Origin: Amylostereum areolatum
Lineage: Eukaryota > Basidiomycota > Agaricomycetes > Russulales > Stereaceae
Length of the DNA: 64,000 nt
Reading direction: 5' to 3'
Assembly: GCA_012932865.1 (NCBI GenBank)
Contig: SAXG01000015.1
Coordinates: forward strand, 620,001 to 684,000
The position numbers and the translations under genes were made by a program. The notes beneath the pieces were generated by a model. That model saw only the letters and a list, made by a program, of their open reading frames with translations, did not search any database and was not told where the DNA came from. This document shows, piece by piece, positions 21,701 to 31,793 of the stretch (the first letter of the stretch is position 1; each line of letters starts with the position of its first letter).

Positions 21701-23080
21701 CGGATAGATCTTGCACGGCTTGGGTTCGAAGCCGTCCTTCATGTCGATGGCATGATCCCATGGTCGTCGGTCGGGTAGTCGTTCAGAGGTTTTCTTGTCG
21801 AATACGGGTGCAAAGTCACGGTATGGAGGGGGAACCAAGTCTTCAAAGGTTTGTGGACGTGCATTTTCCTTTGAGTGCTCTGCAAGCTCTTGCGCCTTGG
21901 TGAAGCCCGCGCGGATTGGTACTGCCTCCGGGTTAGGGCCGTCAACTTCAGGAAGAATCCCAGCACGACGCAGGCCATTGATCTCCCAGTCTCGGAAGAC
22001 TCTGGGTCGTTCGTCGTCGTCTTCAGTGAAAAGGCGGGCAGGTAGAGGTGAGAGATGGGATGTGCGGATACGAACACCTTTGACCCTGCGCGCGGGGATG
22101 ACATACGTAGGGATAGGGGCCCAGGAGACATACACTGGTTCTGGGAAGGGGTCGTCCGGGACTAGAGGTACCTTAGGGGGCGCATCAGCTCGAACCTTTC
22201 GCTGTGATTGGGTCGACAATGGTGTTCGCGGCTTTGTTGCAAGGTTTGTCACGGTTGGTTCGGAGAGGGTGCAGGAGGGAGGGCAGCGGAGCATGTCAAC
22301 ACGATCTTGCTGCCAATCTATGGTGGGGTTATGCTCATCGAGCCAGTCTGTTCCAAGGATCATATCGTGATCACCGATGTCGGTGATGAATAACTCAGCT
22401 TCTTCCTCATGGTATGCCTTTGAGTCTTGCGAGTATATCCGGATTCGCTGGGTCGTCGTGTCACGTACCCAGCCCATGATGTTCTCGGTGCCATCCACGT
22501 TACGCACGGGGAACGGGTTTTCTAGTTTTCTTGTGGTCAGCTTCTTGCGTTCAGCAAAGCTTCGATTGATGATGATTCCTTCTGCACCGCTGTCAAGCAG
22601 TGCATCTGCGTCGATTTGTCGGCCTGTCGCTCGTCCAATCATCTTGACTCTGAGCGTTATCGAGGGTGTTTGCCTGTTCTTCGTGACAGTAGAGAGGTGC
22701 ACACACAATGGATACGATTGCTCACATGAGGTCATAGATGATAATACAGAAAAGTGATTGTAAGATGCCGATGATACAAGTCCTTTGCCTCCGCCAGACG
22801 ACGCGACTGGGGGGTGTTTCAAAAATCCTGCGACTCCAGGATATCCTTCAACAGCGCTACCGCCTGCTCCTTGCCTTCCGCGTCCAGATCCTTCAGCTGG
22901 CGAGTGATCGCCGCGATGGTTTTGGATGGGTCGGGAGCTGCTTTCGCAGTGGACGGAGCCGTGTTCGTCGGCAGGGGAGGGGCCTTGGACCCAGTCTCTA
23001 CTGCGCCCACCCGTCGCGCGCTCGAGTCGCGGTTGGGGCAGTCGCGAGAGACGTGACCGGCTTGTCGACACATGAAGCAC
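18728..23080 (-). CDS. pol polyprotein of gypsy C (PR-RT-RNase H-IN-chromodomain)
   Basis: A 1450-codon open frame. The first ~86 codons overlap gag; pol proper starts at the -1 frameshift site (22822-22828). Domains in order: aspartic protease with DSGAEG at residue ~163; reverse transcriptase with YMDD at ~606; RNase H with VDASDFATGG; integrase with an H-H-C-C finger ending CATCQS near 1014, DFIVELP, SDRGPQF and YHPQTDGQTERENQN supplying the D,D,E residues; a chromodomain at ~1335-1385 (VEDII...YLVKWAGYPDSENTWLP), expected to direct integration to marked chromatin. The C-terminus is encoded by the polypurine tract and the 3' LTR. No internal stop; probably functional. Confidence 0.95.
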   Translation of the reverse strand: MLHVSTSRSRLSRLPQPRLERATGGRSRDWVQGPSPADEHGSVHCESSSRPIQNHRGDHSPAEGSGRGRQGAGGSAVEGYPGVAGFLKHPPVASSGGGKGLVSSASYNHFSVLSSMTSCEQSYPLCVHLSTVTKNRQTPSITLRVKMIGRATGRQIDADALLDSGAEGIIINRSFAERKKLTTRKLENPFPVRNVDGTENIMGWVRDTTTQRIRIYSQDSKAYHEEEAELFITDIGDHDMILGTDWLDEHNPTIDWQQDRVDMLRCPPSCTLSEPTVTNLATKPRTPLSTQSQRKVRADAPPKVPLVPDDPFPEPVYVSWAPIPTYVIPARRVKGVRIRTSHLSPLPARLFTEDDDERPRVFRDWEINGLRRAGILPEVDGPNPEAVPIRAGFTKAQELAEHSKENARPQTFEDLVPPPYRDFAPVFDKKTSERLPDRRPWDHAIDMKDGFEPKPCKIYPLSPSEQIELDTFLDDHLKKGYIRPSKSPQASPFFFVKKKDGKLRPVQDYRELNKGTIKNEYPLPLISEIVDRLKGAKIFSKMDVRWGYNNVRIKEGDEWKAAFKTNRGLFEPTVMFFGLMNSPATFQAMMNELFKDLIDSGKVIIYMDDILVFTRTMEEHRAIVRQVLQRLQDNDLFLKPEKCVFEQDSVEYLGLIISHDKIAMDPVKVAGIQDWPTPRTVKDVQSFLGFGNFYRRFIKDFSKIARPLFDLTKKDCTWNWSTECQTAFNALKAAFTSSPVLVMPDPRKPYLVEVDASDFATGGILSQKGNDGHWHPVAYLSKALSEPERNYDIYDKELLAIIRALEAWRHYLEGAPDTVEIWTDHKNLEHFKTAQKLSRRQARWALFLTRFDFALVHKPGVSHRPDPMSRRPDHKQGVENDNKERILLDPKYFQIRATRPGAVTSLGDVELRRRIRDCKTKDIEVVQALDAILRNGPRTLVKNLQEWNYEEGLVLFRGKVYVPADDELRRDIVKMYHESPLAGHPGRFKTYELVSREYWWPGMSVFVRDFVAGCATCQSTKTQSSRPHVDMIPNEVPDRPFGVISTDFIVELPDCEGYNAVNVVVDRLTKMVVTTPCTTKITSDGTADILFDKVYRHYGLADKIISDRGPQFAGQVMRTLNEKLGIKSALSTAYHPQTDGQTERENQNLEQFLRVFCNYRQDDWVKWLPFFEFSHNSRTHAATGKAPFEVLYGFLPKMYPSVNPSSKVPAVEERLHQLEEVRQEIKASLALASDLMKHYNGDTISKSTLFAIGDKVWLEGKNLKTTRPKAKLAAKRFGPFEIIDVISPVNYRLKLPKTWRIHPVFHASLLTAYKETTAHGPNYEQPPPDLVDDEEEYDVEDIIDSKPTRNKKGIQYLVKWAGYPDSENTWLPRSSLSKVTDMIDAFHKRHPNAPRPVRSLGISFDDFLASTLADDIALQAKARLKGGVMSRIAPFLSSFADLVHATRHDT

Positions 23081-24729
23081 TTGCCTTCGCGCATCATCTT
23101 TGCGCGCTCGTCGTCCGTTAGCTTTGCAGGGCGGGTCGAGGTGTTGGTGAAGGCGCCGACTCGGCGCGACGAGGAGTCGTTGGTCGAACCGTTCGAGGTG
23201 AGCGCGACAGCCCCCTTGGACTCACTGCTCTTCCTCTCCGGGTTCTCTTCGAGCCACTGGTGGTTGATGCGGCGGGCGCGCTCCTTCCACTCCGCGAGCT
23301 TGGTGGGGAACGGGTACGACCGGGCCACCTGCTTGCCGAGGTCACGCTGAAGTCCCTTCTTGAAAAAGTGGATTAGCGCCTCGTCGTCGTACGCTGACAT
23401 GGTTGCCAGCATCTCAAACTCGGTGATAAAGTCAGTGACATCCCGGGTGGTCATTGCGAGCTCGTTGATCTTACGCTGAGCCTCTATCTTCGGATCGACG
23501 GGCACGAAGTCTTTGCCAAACCTCTCGAAGAGCTCTTTGTAGGAGCTATAGTGGAGTGTTGGGGGCGTGGGGTCGAGGGTGTCGGCGTCTTCCTTCTCGT
23601 CTTTGTCGGCGAAGAGTTCCATGCGGCGATGCGTGGCCCAGGCTTTCGCCGTGTCGTCCTCCATCAGGCTGAGGAGGAGCATCATCTTGGCGTCATCTGT
23701 GGCATAAACATCCTTGTTAACGCGCAGGAACATGCGGAGCTCGAGGGAGAACCGGAGGGTGTCGCGTCTATCGCCTTTGAATGGCTTTGGCTTGGGGCCG
23801 ATCTCCCGCTTGGAGACGGCAGGTTTGGATTCAGCGTCGGACATCTTGTCGAAGGGGAGGGGGACGGTGAGGGATTGGGCGAGTTCTTGATCAAGGCGGC
23901 GTAGGGTTTCTCGTCGGCGTTCTTCTGCTTCTTCAACTTCGTCCTCAACTTGTTTTGCGACAAGGAAGTCGGCGGGGGTGAGGAATTGCTGGTTATGATG
24001 CCACGACCAGTGATCTTGGACGGGACTGAACGAAGTGGGCTGCCACTCAACTACTGATCGTCCTGGGGTTCCGTTCTTGTTCCGTCTATAGGCGTACCAC
24101 TTCCCAGTTGTGTCGTTGTGGTTGATCCCTTCTGGGACTTCGATTACAGTACGTCGACGGGGTGGGGGCGAGTTGGTCGGAGGGGGGTTCAGGAAGCGCT
24201 GTAGAGCGTCCGCAGCGGTGGCAAAATCCGATTCTTCGACGTAGGGTTGTTCGTTGCGGTCGTCGAAGTACCAGTCTCGATGTTGCCGGTTTGGTTCGTC
24301 GTGTAGCCAACGTACGGATTCCTTAGTCTGCTGCGAGGTGAGGATATAGTATTCTTCGGGACAGTAGTCTCGAAAGACGCCTGGGGGAAGGTTCGGGGTG
24401 GGGGGACGAGGGGCTGTGGAGGACGTGATGATGGTCTGGAAGAAGTCCGCCGCGATGGGGCGACGGCCGAGGAGTTTCTTGGTGAGGTAGCCGGCTTTTA
24501 CTGCCTGGCGGATCTTATGTTCGTGGTGGCGGCGACGAAGGGTCTTACCCTTGATGGTGGGACGGAGGACTGGTGGCGGGGTGGATTCGGGGGTCCGACG
24601 GTTAAACTGGGAGACGGAGGTGAAACTGGTTTGGAGGATCGGGTTGGGGGCGTCTTGGATGAGGTATGTGTGGTAGGTGGGGGCGTGGAGGGTGAATTCA
24701 AGGCGTTCGAGATCTACGTTGATGCACAT
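22819..24729 (-). CDS. gag polyprotein of gypsy C with long N-terminal extension
   Basis: A 636-codon frame. The C-terminal half is a standard gag: capsid core (AKAWATHRRMELF, YKELFERFGKDFVP, FITEFEMLA) and a CX2CX4HX4C zinc knuckle (CFMCRQAGHVSRDC). The N-terminal half (about 300 residues: TLHAPTYHTYLI, PPVLRPTIKGKTLRRRHHEH, a proline-rich linker) is not a known gag domain. The frame is open a further ~85 codons upstream of the first ATG (24729) until a TAA caused by a six-A run that is five A in E. The internal ATG at 23844 (MSDAESKPAVSK) is conserved in B and E and may be the true start, giving 341 residues. Confidence 0.85.
   Translation of the reverse strand: MCINVDLERLEFTLHAPTYHTYLIQDAPNPILQTSFTSVSQFNRRTPESTPPPVLRPTIKGKTLRRRHHEHKIRQAVKAGYLTKKLLGRRPIAADFFQTIITSSTAPRPPTPNLPPGVFRDYCPEEYYILTSQQTKESVRWLHDEPNRQHRDWYFDDRNEQPYVEESDFATAADALQRFLNPPPTNSPPPRRRTVIEVPEGINHNDTTGKWYAYRRNKNGTPGRSVVEWQPTSFSPVQDHWSWHHNQQFLTPADFLVAKQVEDEVEEAEERRRETLRRLDQELAQSLTVPLPFDKMSDAESKPAVSKREIGPKPKPFKGDRRDTLRFSLELRMFLRVNKDVYATDDAKMMLLLSLMEDDTAKAWATHRRMELFADKDEKEDADTLDPTPPTLHYSSYKELFERFGKDFVPVDPKIEAQRKINELAMTTRDVTDFITEFEMLATMSAYDDEALIHFFKKGLQRDLGKQVARSYPFPTKLAEWKERARRINHQWLEENPERKSSESKGAVALTSNGSTNDSSSRRVGAFTNTSTRPAKLTDDERAKMMREGKCFMCRQAGHVSRDCPNRDSSARRVGAVETGSKAPPLPTNTAPSTAKAAPDPSKTIAAITRQLKDLDAEGKEQAVALLKDILESQDF
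22822..22828 (-). promoter_or_regulatory. Candidate -1 frameshift site GGATTTT (C)
   Basis: Gag ends CAG GAT TTT TGA; slipping -1 on G GAT TTT yields TTG AAA CAC..., the start of the open pol frame. GGAUUUU is a known -1 slippery heptamer in some plant RNA viruses. Confidence 0.65.
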
Positions 24730-25040
24730 AGTGATCCAGACGTATAGGGCGAGGACGACAGTACCGTGATCCTTGTGCCACCTCCACTCGAAGATGCGGA
24801 AGTTGAGGCCGTGCGCGGTCCAGGGATCTTTCTTGCAGAGGTTCTGTACGGGGACGAGGCAGTTGACGGTGACGGCGTCGGACCAAGGGTAGGGGAGTGG
24901 TGCGTCGTCGCGGGGGGTGATCGGCTTTCCGTTGAACGGGAGGAAGACCGGTGCGTTCGGGAGGTCCGTGGTGGGAGTTTTTTAACGTCGTAGAGACGGC
25001 AGAGGTAGATGGAGAGAGGGGTGCGAGGTAGGCGTAGGGG

Positions 25041-25051
25041 TAGACTGTCCA
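25041..25051 (-). other. Self-priming primer-binding site, copy C
   Basis: TGGACAGTCTA (minus strand), 2 nt from the LTR, is an exact 11-nt complement of TAGACTGTCCA in the LTR (plus coordinates 25185-25195), 33 nt downstream of the TATATAA box at 25222-25228. Confidence 0.75.
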
Positions 25052-25053
25052 GG

Positions 25054-25473
25054 TGTCAGAAACGCAGTTTATGAGACCGATGAACCGCCTAAGTCGCGAC
25101 GATGGGAGGAGCGAGAAGAAAATAGATTCGAGAGTGCCGGGGTCTGGGGTAGTGCAACGTGCGCTACAGTACCGTATGACGAGATGGACAGTCTAGGGAG
25201 AAGGGAAGAGAAACACTGTCCTTATATACAAGTGGGTACGATGGTGCGATGCGATGCGATAGTGGTGCGAGCGGGGGGAACAATAAGAAAGGAGTCATGG
25301 GGTGGAGGACGAAGGTCCGGAGCGATGATGTCATAGATAAGGATGCGGAACCCCGCTCGGAAGTCCGGGCAATGACGTCGTTGAAGCATGTGATGCAAGG
25401 GAAAGTCATGTGCCGTGACGCGTCGCGTGTACGAGGTCTGCAAACGAAGAGAGAAATGGAGCGATCCGTGACA
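25054..25473 (-). repeat. 5' LTR of gypsy C with promoter
   Basis: A 420-bp LTR, almost identical to 18376-18795. TATA box TATATAAGG (plus 25221-25228) and predicted transcript start TAGACTGTCC at 25195 going down. The 171 bp between this LTR and element D (25474-25644) are host sequence with no recognisable gene. Confidence 0.95.
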
Positions 25474-25644
25474 CTGTGTACATATCCCATCGTACAATAT
25501 TCTACACCGAGTACGCATGCCTTCCTGTAGACAACTAAAATGGCTCCGTCTCTCATTGAATGCGGGCGCTCCCCCGGCGCATTCAACTGGAGATCCACGT
25601 GTGATCCCCGCTGCCATTAACGAGCGTGTGAAGCTGTAGCCCTG

Positions 25645-25943
25645 TGGAAGCACGAGGTGATCGTGCAACACTAAGTGTCGGAGAGGAGAATCACACGAGG
25701 TGAAAGGACCAAATTGTGGGATTCAAAGGAGGAAAAGAGAGAACACTCTAGCAGGAGCGGGAGGACGAGGTATATGTATCCGAGAACGTATGTACCAAAT
25801 AGATGTAAAGAGCATCGAGCAGGAACAAAAGGGCGGCAGACGATGTGAACCTAATCGAAGATCGAGCCAAGCGAGGCCGTAAGTAAGAACGTCGCGGGCC
25901 GAGAGGAGCGGGGAAAGGTGTCGTAAGTAAGCGTGAGCTTACA
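25645..25943 (-). repeat. 3' LTR of gypsy D
   Basis: A 299-bp LTR; minus strand TGTAAGCTCACG...GTGCTTCCA, directly after a purine tract. It is unrelated to the family I and II LTRs. Confidence 0.9.
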
Positions 25944-26014
25944 CTCCTCCCCCCCCAAAAAAAATGAAACCGTCAGGAGAAAGTAGGAATATAAGTAAGT
26001 AACGTAGGCCCAAG

Positions 26015-29000
26015 TCAACGCCTCTGAGCGCGGCGCTTTGAAGCAGGAGAAACAGGAGAAACAGTGGAAACGGGTGGATGTACAGACTCCCATACATCGA
26101 GAGCCTCGCACTTGCTGAGCTCCCGAGCGGGCAGCCAGCGAGTGTCGTCGTTGCCCCAACCTTTCCAAACCACGAGGTATTGTCGTCCTCGGCCACACTT
26201 GCGTTTGTCTATGATCTGGTCGATCACATATTCAAGCGAGCCATCCTCCATGATCACAGGTCCAGGGTCTCGGCAGGATGTGGTCAGGAGCGATCTCGGG
26301 ATCCTGCTCGCGGAATTTGCGAAGCAGGCTGGCATGAAAGGTCTTGAACATAGTCGGGTGGTCTGGCATGTCGAGCGTATACGTGCTCCGTGCCGGGTTT
26401 GCAACCGAGATCGTATAGGGGCCGTCGAAACGTGGCATGAACTTTGCAACGCGCTTCTCGTCCTTGTTCTTGTAGTCTCGTCGCCGGTGGAAGGTCGACA
26501 AGAGGACTGACTCGCCTTCTCGAAATCTCGGGTCCGCGCGACGGTGTTTGTTCGCTTGTGCCGCCTGACCAACCTTAGATGCGAGAAGAGCATCAGCCGC
26601 TTCGCCAAAATCTGCCTCCACACGAAGGAGGAATCTTTCGGCGCATACAGCATCTTCGCCGAAATCTCGTACAACATCTGCGGTGTCAGGGGAGGAGAGG
26701 AAAGGAATGAGGCGCGGACTGCGGCCGAGGTGTAGTTGGAAGGGCGAGTACCCGGTCGAAGCGTTGACCGAGTTCATGAGTTGAAAACGGACGCGGGGAA
26801 GGGCCCGAACCCAGCCGTGCTGCTGCCTGTCGACGTGGAACCAAAGGCATTGGACGAGAGACTTGTTCGTGTGTTCTGACGATCCATCCGTCTCAGGATG
26901 GTACGAGGATGACATCTTCAGCCTGACGCTAGAGCTCTTCATGAGTGGCTATACTCGTGAGTACCTGTATGAGTACCTGTAAGGCACATCCGTGGGTATT
27001 GCCATCCGCGGATACGAGTACTCGTGTGCCTGATACTCGTGAGAGTACAGGTATGACTTTTGAGCTCACAGGTTACCTGTGCAAGTACCTGTCAAATACC
27101 TGTCAGGTACTTTGGCAGGGTTGATCTTGATATAATTACAAATAATAGCTATTGGATTGGTATAAGCATTATCTCTTGCAGATCCTTATGTACTGTTGTT
27201 TCCATTGTGGCTCCTTTCTCATCCCTTTCCTCTCCTCTCCTCACATATATGATTGAAAGCCTTGCATGGTACGCTGTATCATAACCTGATGCATGTTTAC
27301 CTGTACCCAAATGTTACTAGCATTATCCTCACCTTCAAAATGGAGTGTCAATATGCTTAACAGAGCTTCCAAGGTGAGTCCGAGAAGGCCCCCGCTGCCG
27401 CTTATATCATATCTTCTAGGAACAACAGGTACTTGTCATACCTGTGTATCCGCGAGTGGGAGTATCCGTGCCACAGGTACCTATGTGCCTGATACTCATG
27501 AGAGTGGGAGTATAAGATCTGGAGCCACAGGTACCTGTCTCAAGGTTGCAGGTACCTGTAAGAGTGCACTCGTGAAGAGCTCTACCTGACGCCCGTAAGC
27601 CGGTGGAGCGCGGCCCAGAATTTCGAGACGAAAAGCTTGTCGCGGTCTGAAACAATCGTGGACGGGAGGCCATTTTCACAGAACCAGGAGTCGAAAAATA
27701 CCGCGGCAAATGCCTCGGCAGTCATGTCCGTGCGGCAGGGAATCAAGCGTATGTCGGCTCCTGCACGGTCGGTGATGGAGGCGATGCAATTGTATCCACC
27801 TTCTTCAGGGAGCGGGCCGACGAAATCGATGGCTATATCGCTTCCTCGAGAGTCGGGAACGGGGAGTGTATGAAGAGGACCGGTGGGATGCACAATGTTG
27901 TTGACTTGTTGCGTTGGCAGTTTGCGCAGCCCGAGACATACCCAATTTCAAGCTCGGACCGCATACCAGGCCAGTAATACGAGTCGCGAAGCGAGGCATA
28001 GGACTTGTCCACGCCGAAATGACCAAGCGCGTCGTGCGCAAGTTCGAAAAGGGACTGGCGGAGCTTCTTTGCGCGCCGGGATCACCAAACGAGTACCGAT
28101 GTACAGTAGCTTGTCGGATGAGATTTGTGCACATTGGGATGCTGTCGATGTTGGATTGCAGTTTGACGCAGAAGGGATCGAGGGCGTACCCTTTGCGGAC
28201 ATCAGCCAGGAAGTTCTCGTCTGGGCCCACCGCAAGCGTTGATGCGCAAGAGTAAGCCTTCGCGATGTTCTGGGTCCTGGAAAACAGGCATGGCCAGAGC
28301 GGCTGCCGCAATTATTGCATTGGCAGTGTCGCCCTCCGAAACCTCGAGGCGTGAGAGGGCATCGGCGACCGGGTTGTCGACCCCAGGAATGTACTTGATG
28401 TCGAACACATAATCAGCCATGAGTTCCTGCCAACGTGCTTGTCGGCGAGACATATCGCGTTGTGTCATGAAATGTTCGAGAGTCTTGTGGTTGGTGCGCA
28501 CGATGAATTCGGAACCTGCGAGGTCGACACGCCACTTCTTCATTGCGATGACGATTGCAAACAGCTCCTTGTCGTGTACCGGGTAATTGAGTTCAGCTCC
28601 TTTGAATGCGTAGGAGTCGAAAGCAACCGGACGCGCAGACTCCCAGGTCAATCCCCACGAAAGGACTGCACCTGCACGGAAATCACTGGCGTCGGTTGTA
28701 ACGAAGATCTTGTTCTTGCCGGGTGCCTCGTGGTCGATGGTGGTGAGACAGTCCCGGCTGATGACGAGAGCCTTGATGGCCTCGAAGGCGGCCTGGTGGT
28801 TGGCCTGCCAAGGGGGGAAATGTTTGTCACAGTCCTTGTGCGTGAGCAGTGTCAGGCTGCGTGTATGTTCCGCTAGTGCTGGCAGGAACGAGGCGAGGTA
28901 GCGGACGAGGCTGAGGAAGGCGCGCACGTCCTTTGTGCACTTTGGAACCGGCCACTCTTCGATCTGGGATGCTTTCGCACAGTCGGCTTGTATCCCATCG

Positions 29001-29830
29001 CGCGATATGTGGTGGCCAAGGAAGTGCAACTCGTCGCAGAACAGCGACGTCTTCTTCAGTGACACAAAAAGGGAGGCTCCTTGGAGGGTGTCCAAAACAG
29101 CTTGTACATTCTTGCAATGTTCTGCTAGGGTCTGAGACCAGATGATGATGTCGTCCAGATAGACGTGGCAAATCTTGCCTATTAGGTGCCTCAAGGCTGT
29201 CGTCATGCGCCGCTGGTGTGTTGCAGGTGCGTTCCGACCGCCCATTGGCATGACCATCCATTCGTACAGGCTGAAGGGCGTTGTAACCACTGTGAAGTGG
29301 ATGTCGTCCGGGTGCACCCAAGTCTGGAAAAACAAGTTTGTCATGTCCATCTTCCCCCAGAACTGTCCTTTTGCGCAATCCGCGAGGATGTCATCAATTC
29401 GAGGGAGTGGATGCTGGTCTGGGACCGTGTTTGCATTAAGGTGTCGATAGTCGTTTACCCAGCGGGGTAGGACGGTAGGGTCAGACTTGGGTATGATGAA
29501 GGCGGGTGAAGCGAAAGGGGAAGAGGAAGGGCGGATACGGCCGGCCTCAAGGTGCTGGTCGAGGAGTGTGTGCTATGCCTCGCGGTACTTCCGTGGGCAG
29601 GCATACTGGCGAAGCTTGATTGTCTTTGTCGTGTCCTTTAGTTTGATCCGATGGTATACATTTGTCGGTAGACTCTCAACCGGCAGGGATGTCCGCTGGG
29701 AAAAGGTCCGCATTCTTTGACTTCATCAAACGGTCCAGCTCGGCATATTGGTCGAGGTGGGTTAGCCTCTTGAGGCGTTGTTGTACAGCGGCCGCGACAT
29801 TTTTTGGTAGTGACACGGGCAGTCCAAGTC
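26015..29830 (-). pseudogene. pol of gypsy D, disrupted
   Basis: RT-RNase H is open at 28202-29350 (YLDDIIIW catalytic box; FVTTDASDFRAGAVLSW RNase H), but the RT N-terminus upstream contains an in-frame TAG at about 29574 in place of a glutamine codon. The integrase finger region (27900-28200) is frameshifted. The integrase core is open at 27582-27893, is split by the MITE at 26930-27584, and resumes with KMSSSYHPETDGSSEHTN at 26232-26929. A chromodomain (YVIDQIIDKRKCGRGRQYLVVWKGWGN region, about 26060-26260) ends the element in a third frame. Not functional. Confidence 0.88.
26930..27584. mobile_element. hAT-type MITE, copy 2
   Basis: A 655-bp copy of the element at 1907-2561, in the same orientation, with TIRs TAGAGCTCTTCA and an exact 8-bp duplication CCTGACGC (26922-26929 and 27585-27592). 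It splits the integrase core of gypsy D between LTGVR and the KMSSSYHPETDG block. A few percent divergence from copy 1 by eye. No coding capacity. Confidence 0.93.
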
Positions 29831-31793
29831 AAAGTGAGGGGCCAAGACGCAGGATTTCGTCGGCCACATTGCAAAGGTCTGCACGCGCACGCTGTGACAG
29901 CAGACGTCCCGACGACAGGCGCAAAGAGTGCCTACGCTCTGCAGGGGAAGGAACAATGGGGTTAGGAACCGGAATCGCAGGATCGAGGAGGCTGTATCTC
30001 TCGTCGGGTGCGTAGACCGTCCTGGTGTTTGCCGAAATGACAATTTTATTACGGGCGAGCCATGGTAGGCCAAGGAGAACCGGGAATGCAAGGGAAGGGA
30101 CAATGAGAGCGTGGACAACGCGAGGGTGATAGGAGCCGTCCAATGATTCTAAGTGCAGTTTAACATATTCGGTGGCAACCGATGAGGAAGGACGGGATGG
30201 AGAAGGAAATAATGATGCTGAAGCTGATGATGCAGGGGATGAGGAAGGTAAGGTAATGGAGGGATCTGAGCCACCGCTGAACGCCGACCCTAAATCTATA
30301 GGCTTCGCGAGCTTGAGTCGATGGCATCCTGCTTTGTCGGCCGTGCTTGCGCGGATGAGTACTACCTGTGAGCCGTCATTGATTAGCGCACAGCCAGTTA
30401 TCCAGGTTGTATCGCCACGGATAGCGCAGTGCCAGAGCAGGGGAGGGGCAATCAACGGCACCTTGTCTTCGTCGGGCAGGGGTGCATTGGGTACGCCCAC
30501 CGAAGCCGCGACTACTACAGGAGACATCGGGACAGGGTGGAGGGGAGACAGGGTAGGGGGACGGGCAGGGAAGGGACTGGTGACAGGCGGACAGGCGACG
30601 TACTCCTCATAATAAGCTTGGTCGGAGCCGGAGTCGGGACTGTCGTCGAGCGCGGCCGACCGAACGTAGTCCTCGGTGGCACTTGGGAGGACACTCGGTT
30701 CACACTTGGTGACGGCGGAAGCGATCGCGCGCTCCTTCCCCTTGCTTAATGACGATGGAGCTGAACGGTCATGCCTAGCTTTGGCGACCGCGGCGGTATT
30801 CTCGTTGATGGCGGGGCATTCTGCATTGGTGAGGGGGTTGTCCTTGCCACAGGGGCAGCCATCGCGCATGTGGACCGCATAATATTGCTGGCAACTGTAG
30901 CAATCGAGGTGCTCCCGAAGGATCTGGCGTTCGTTGTTGGTGAGCTGGTCGGGGAAGCGGCGGATGGTGGATGATGATGATGAAGGTGTTCTGTTGGTGG
31001 TGTACACCCGAGGAGTGTTCATGCATTGCAGAAGGGACGGCTTCGACTTTTGTTGTTGCTGCAGCTCACTTGCGCGTTCCAGTTTCTCCTGGACCCGGTC
31101 CGCGTCGAGGGCCTTGACTCCGATGACCCAGTCATCGTACGAGGCAATCGCCAGACCACTGTTCTTGGGCGCAGAGAGTTTGATGCGGAGAATTGGGTTC
31201 AGACCGCCAGAGAGGACTGTTCGCAGCGCTTCGTCCCCGAGGAAGAAGGGAGTGGGGGCGAGGTAGGCGTTGATAGACTCCACCTCGTCGTGGTACTCGG
31301 TGAATGAGCGGCTGTCGCCTTGTCGAAGGCGGTGAATCTGTTGCTGCATGTCGAAGGCCCAGGTGGGACTGAGCAAGCGTACACGGATGGCAGCCATGAA
31401 CGTGGCAAACAAGTAGTCGACGATCTCAATCTCGTTCGCGCAGATCCAGTTCCTGATACGAGGGTTCTGGAAACTGCTGAGGAGTTTGACGACCTGTAGC
31501 TCCGGGCGCGAGAAGATGCCGAGGTTGCGGAAAAGGCGGCGGCATTCTTCTTCGAAATCGTCGAGGACGGCGATCGTGAAGACCCCGTCATTGTTGAGGG
31601 TGGGTGCATCCTTGTTCCGGGTTGCCGTGATTGACACCAGGCGGCCTTGTGTGTTTGAAGCCATTTTTTGAAAGATGAGGCGTGAAGGGGCGTCGTCGTT
31701 GTCCGAGGATTCGACTTGGTGAGGAGAGTGAACCGGGGACGGAGAACGAGACGGTTCTGGGGTGGGAGAGAATGCCGGGTAAGGCGAGGGCAA
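29829..31793 (-). CDS. gag-protease of gypsy D
   Basis: A 654-codon open frame. Residues ~70-260 form a retrotransposon gag core (helical; LRQGDSRSFTEYHDEVESINAYL). A cysteine cluster CYSCQQYYAVHMRDGCPCG near residue 310 is an unusual knuckle-like element. The C-terminal third has VLLGLPWLARNKIVIS, matching the segment after the active site of retropepsin-like proteases, with LINDGSQVVLIR as the likely active-site block, in which an expected DSG is changed to DGS. The protease is thus fused to gag rather than pol. The start is chosen as the first long-frame codon; MASNTQGRL, 43 residues on, is an alternative. Confidence 0.75.
   Translation of the reverse strand: MPSPYPAFSPTPEPSRSPSPVHSPHQVESSDNDDAPSRLIFQKMASNTQGRLVSITATRNKDAPTLNNDGVFTIAVLDDFEEECRRLFRNLGIFSRPELQVVKLLSSFQNPRIRNWICANEIEIVDYLFATFMAAIRVRLLSPTWAFDMQQQIHRLRQGDSRSFTEYHDEVESINAYLAPTPFFLGDEALRTVLSGGLNPILRIKLSAPKNSGLAIASYDDWVIGVKALDADRVQEKLERASELQQQQKSKPSLLQCMNTPRVYTTNRTPSSSSSTIRRFPDQLTNNERQILREHLDCYSCQQYYAVHMRDGCPCGKDNPLTNAECPAINENTAAVAKARHDRSAPSSLSKGKERAIASAVTKCEPSVLPSATEDYVRSAALDDSPDSGSDQAYYEEYVACPPVTSPFPARPPTLSPLHPVPMSPVVVAASVGVPNAPLPDEDKVPLIAPPLLWHCAIRGDTTWITGCALINDGSQVVLIRASTADKAGCHRLKLAKPIDLGSAFSGGSDPSITLPSSSPASSASASLFPSPSRPSSSVATEYVKLHLESLDGSYHPRVVHALIVPSLAFPVLLGLPWLARNKIVISANTRTVYAPDERYSLLDPAIPVPNPIVPSPAERRHSLRLSSGRLLSQRARADLCNVADEILRLGPSL

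Larger units (their letters stand above)
18376..25473 (-). mobile_element. Ty3/gypsy chromovirus copy C (family II), young and near intact
   Basis: 7098 bp, minus strand. 5' LTR 25054-25473, primer-binding site 25041-25051, gag, pol, polypurine tract AAAGGGGGGGTGA, 3' LTR 18376-18795. Exact 5-bp duplication CTGTG (18371-18375 and 25474-25478). The LTRs differ by about two substitutions in 420 bp by eye, so insertion was recent. gag and pol are long and open, making C the best candidate in the window for an autonomous copy. Confidence 0.96.
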
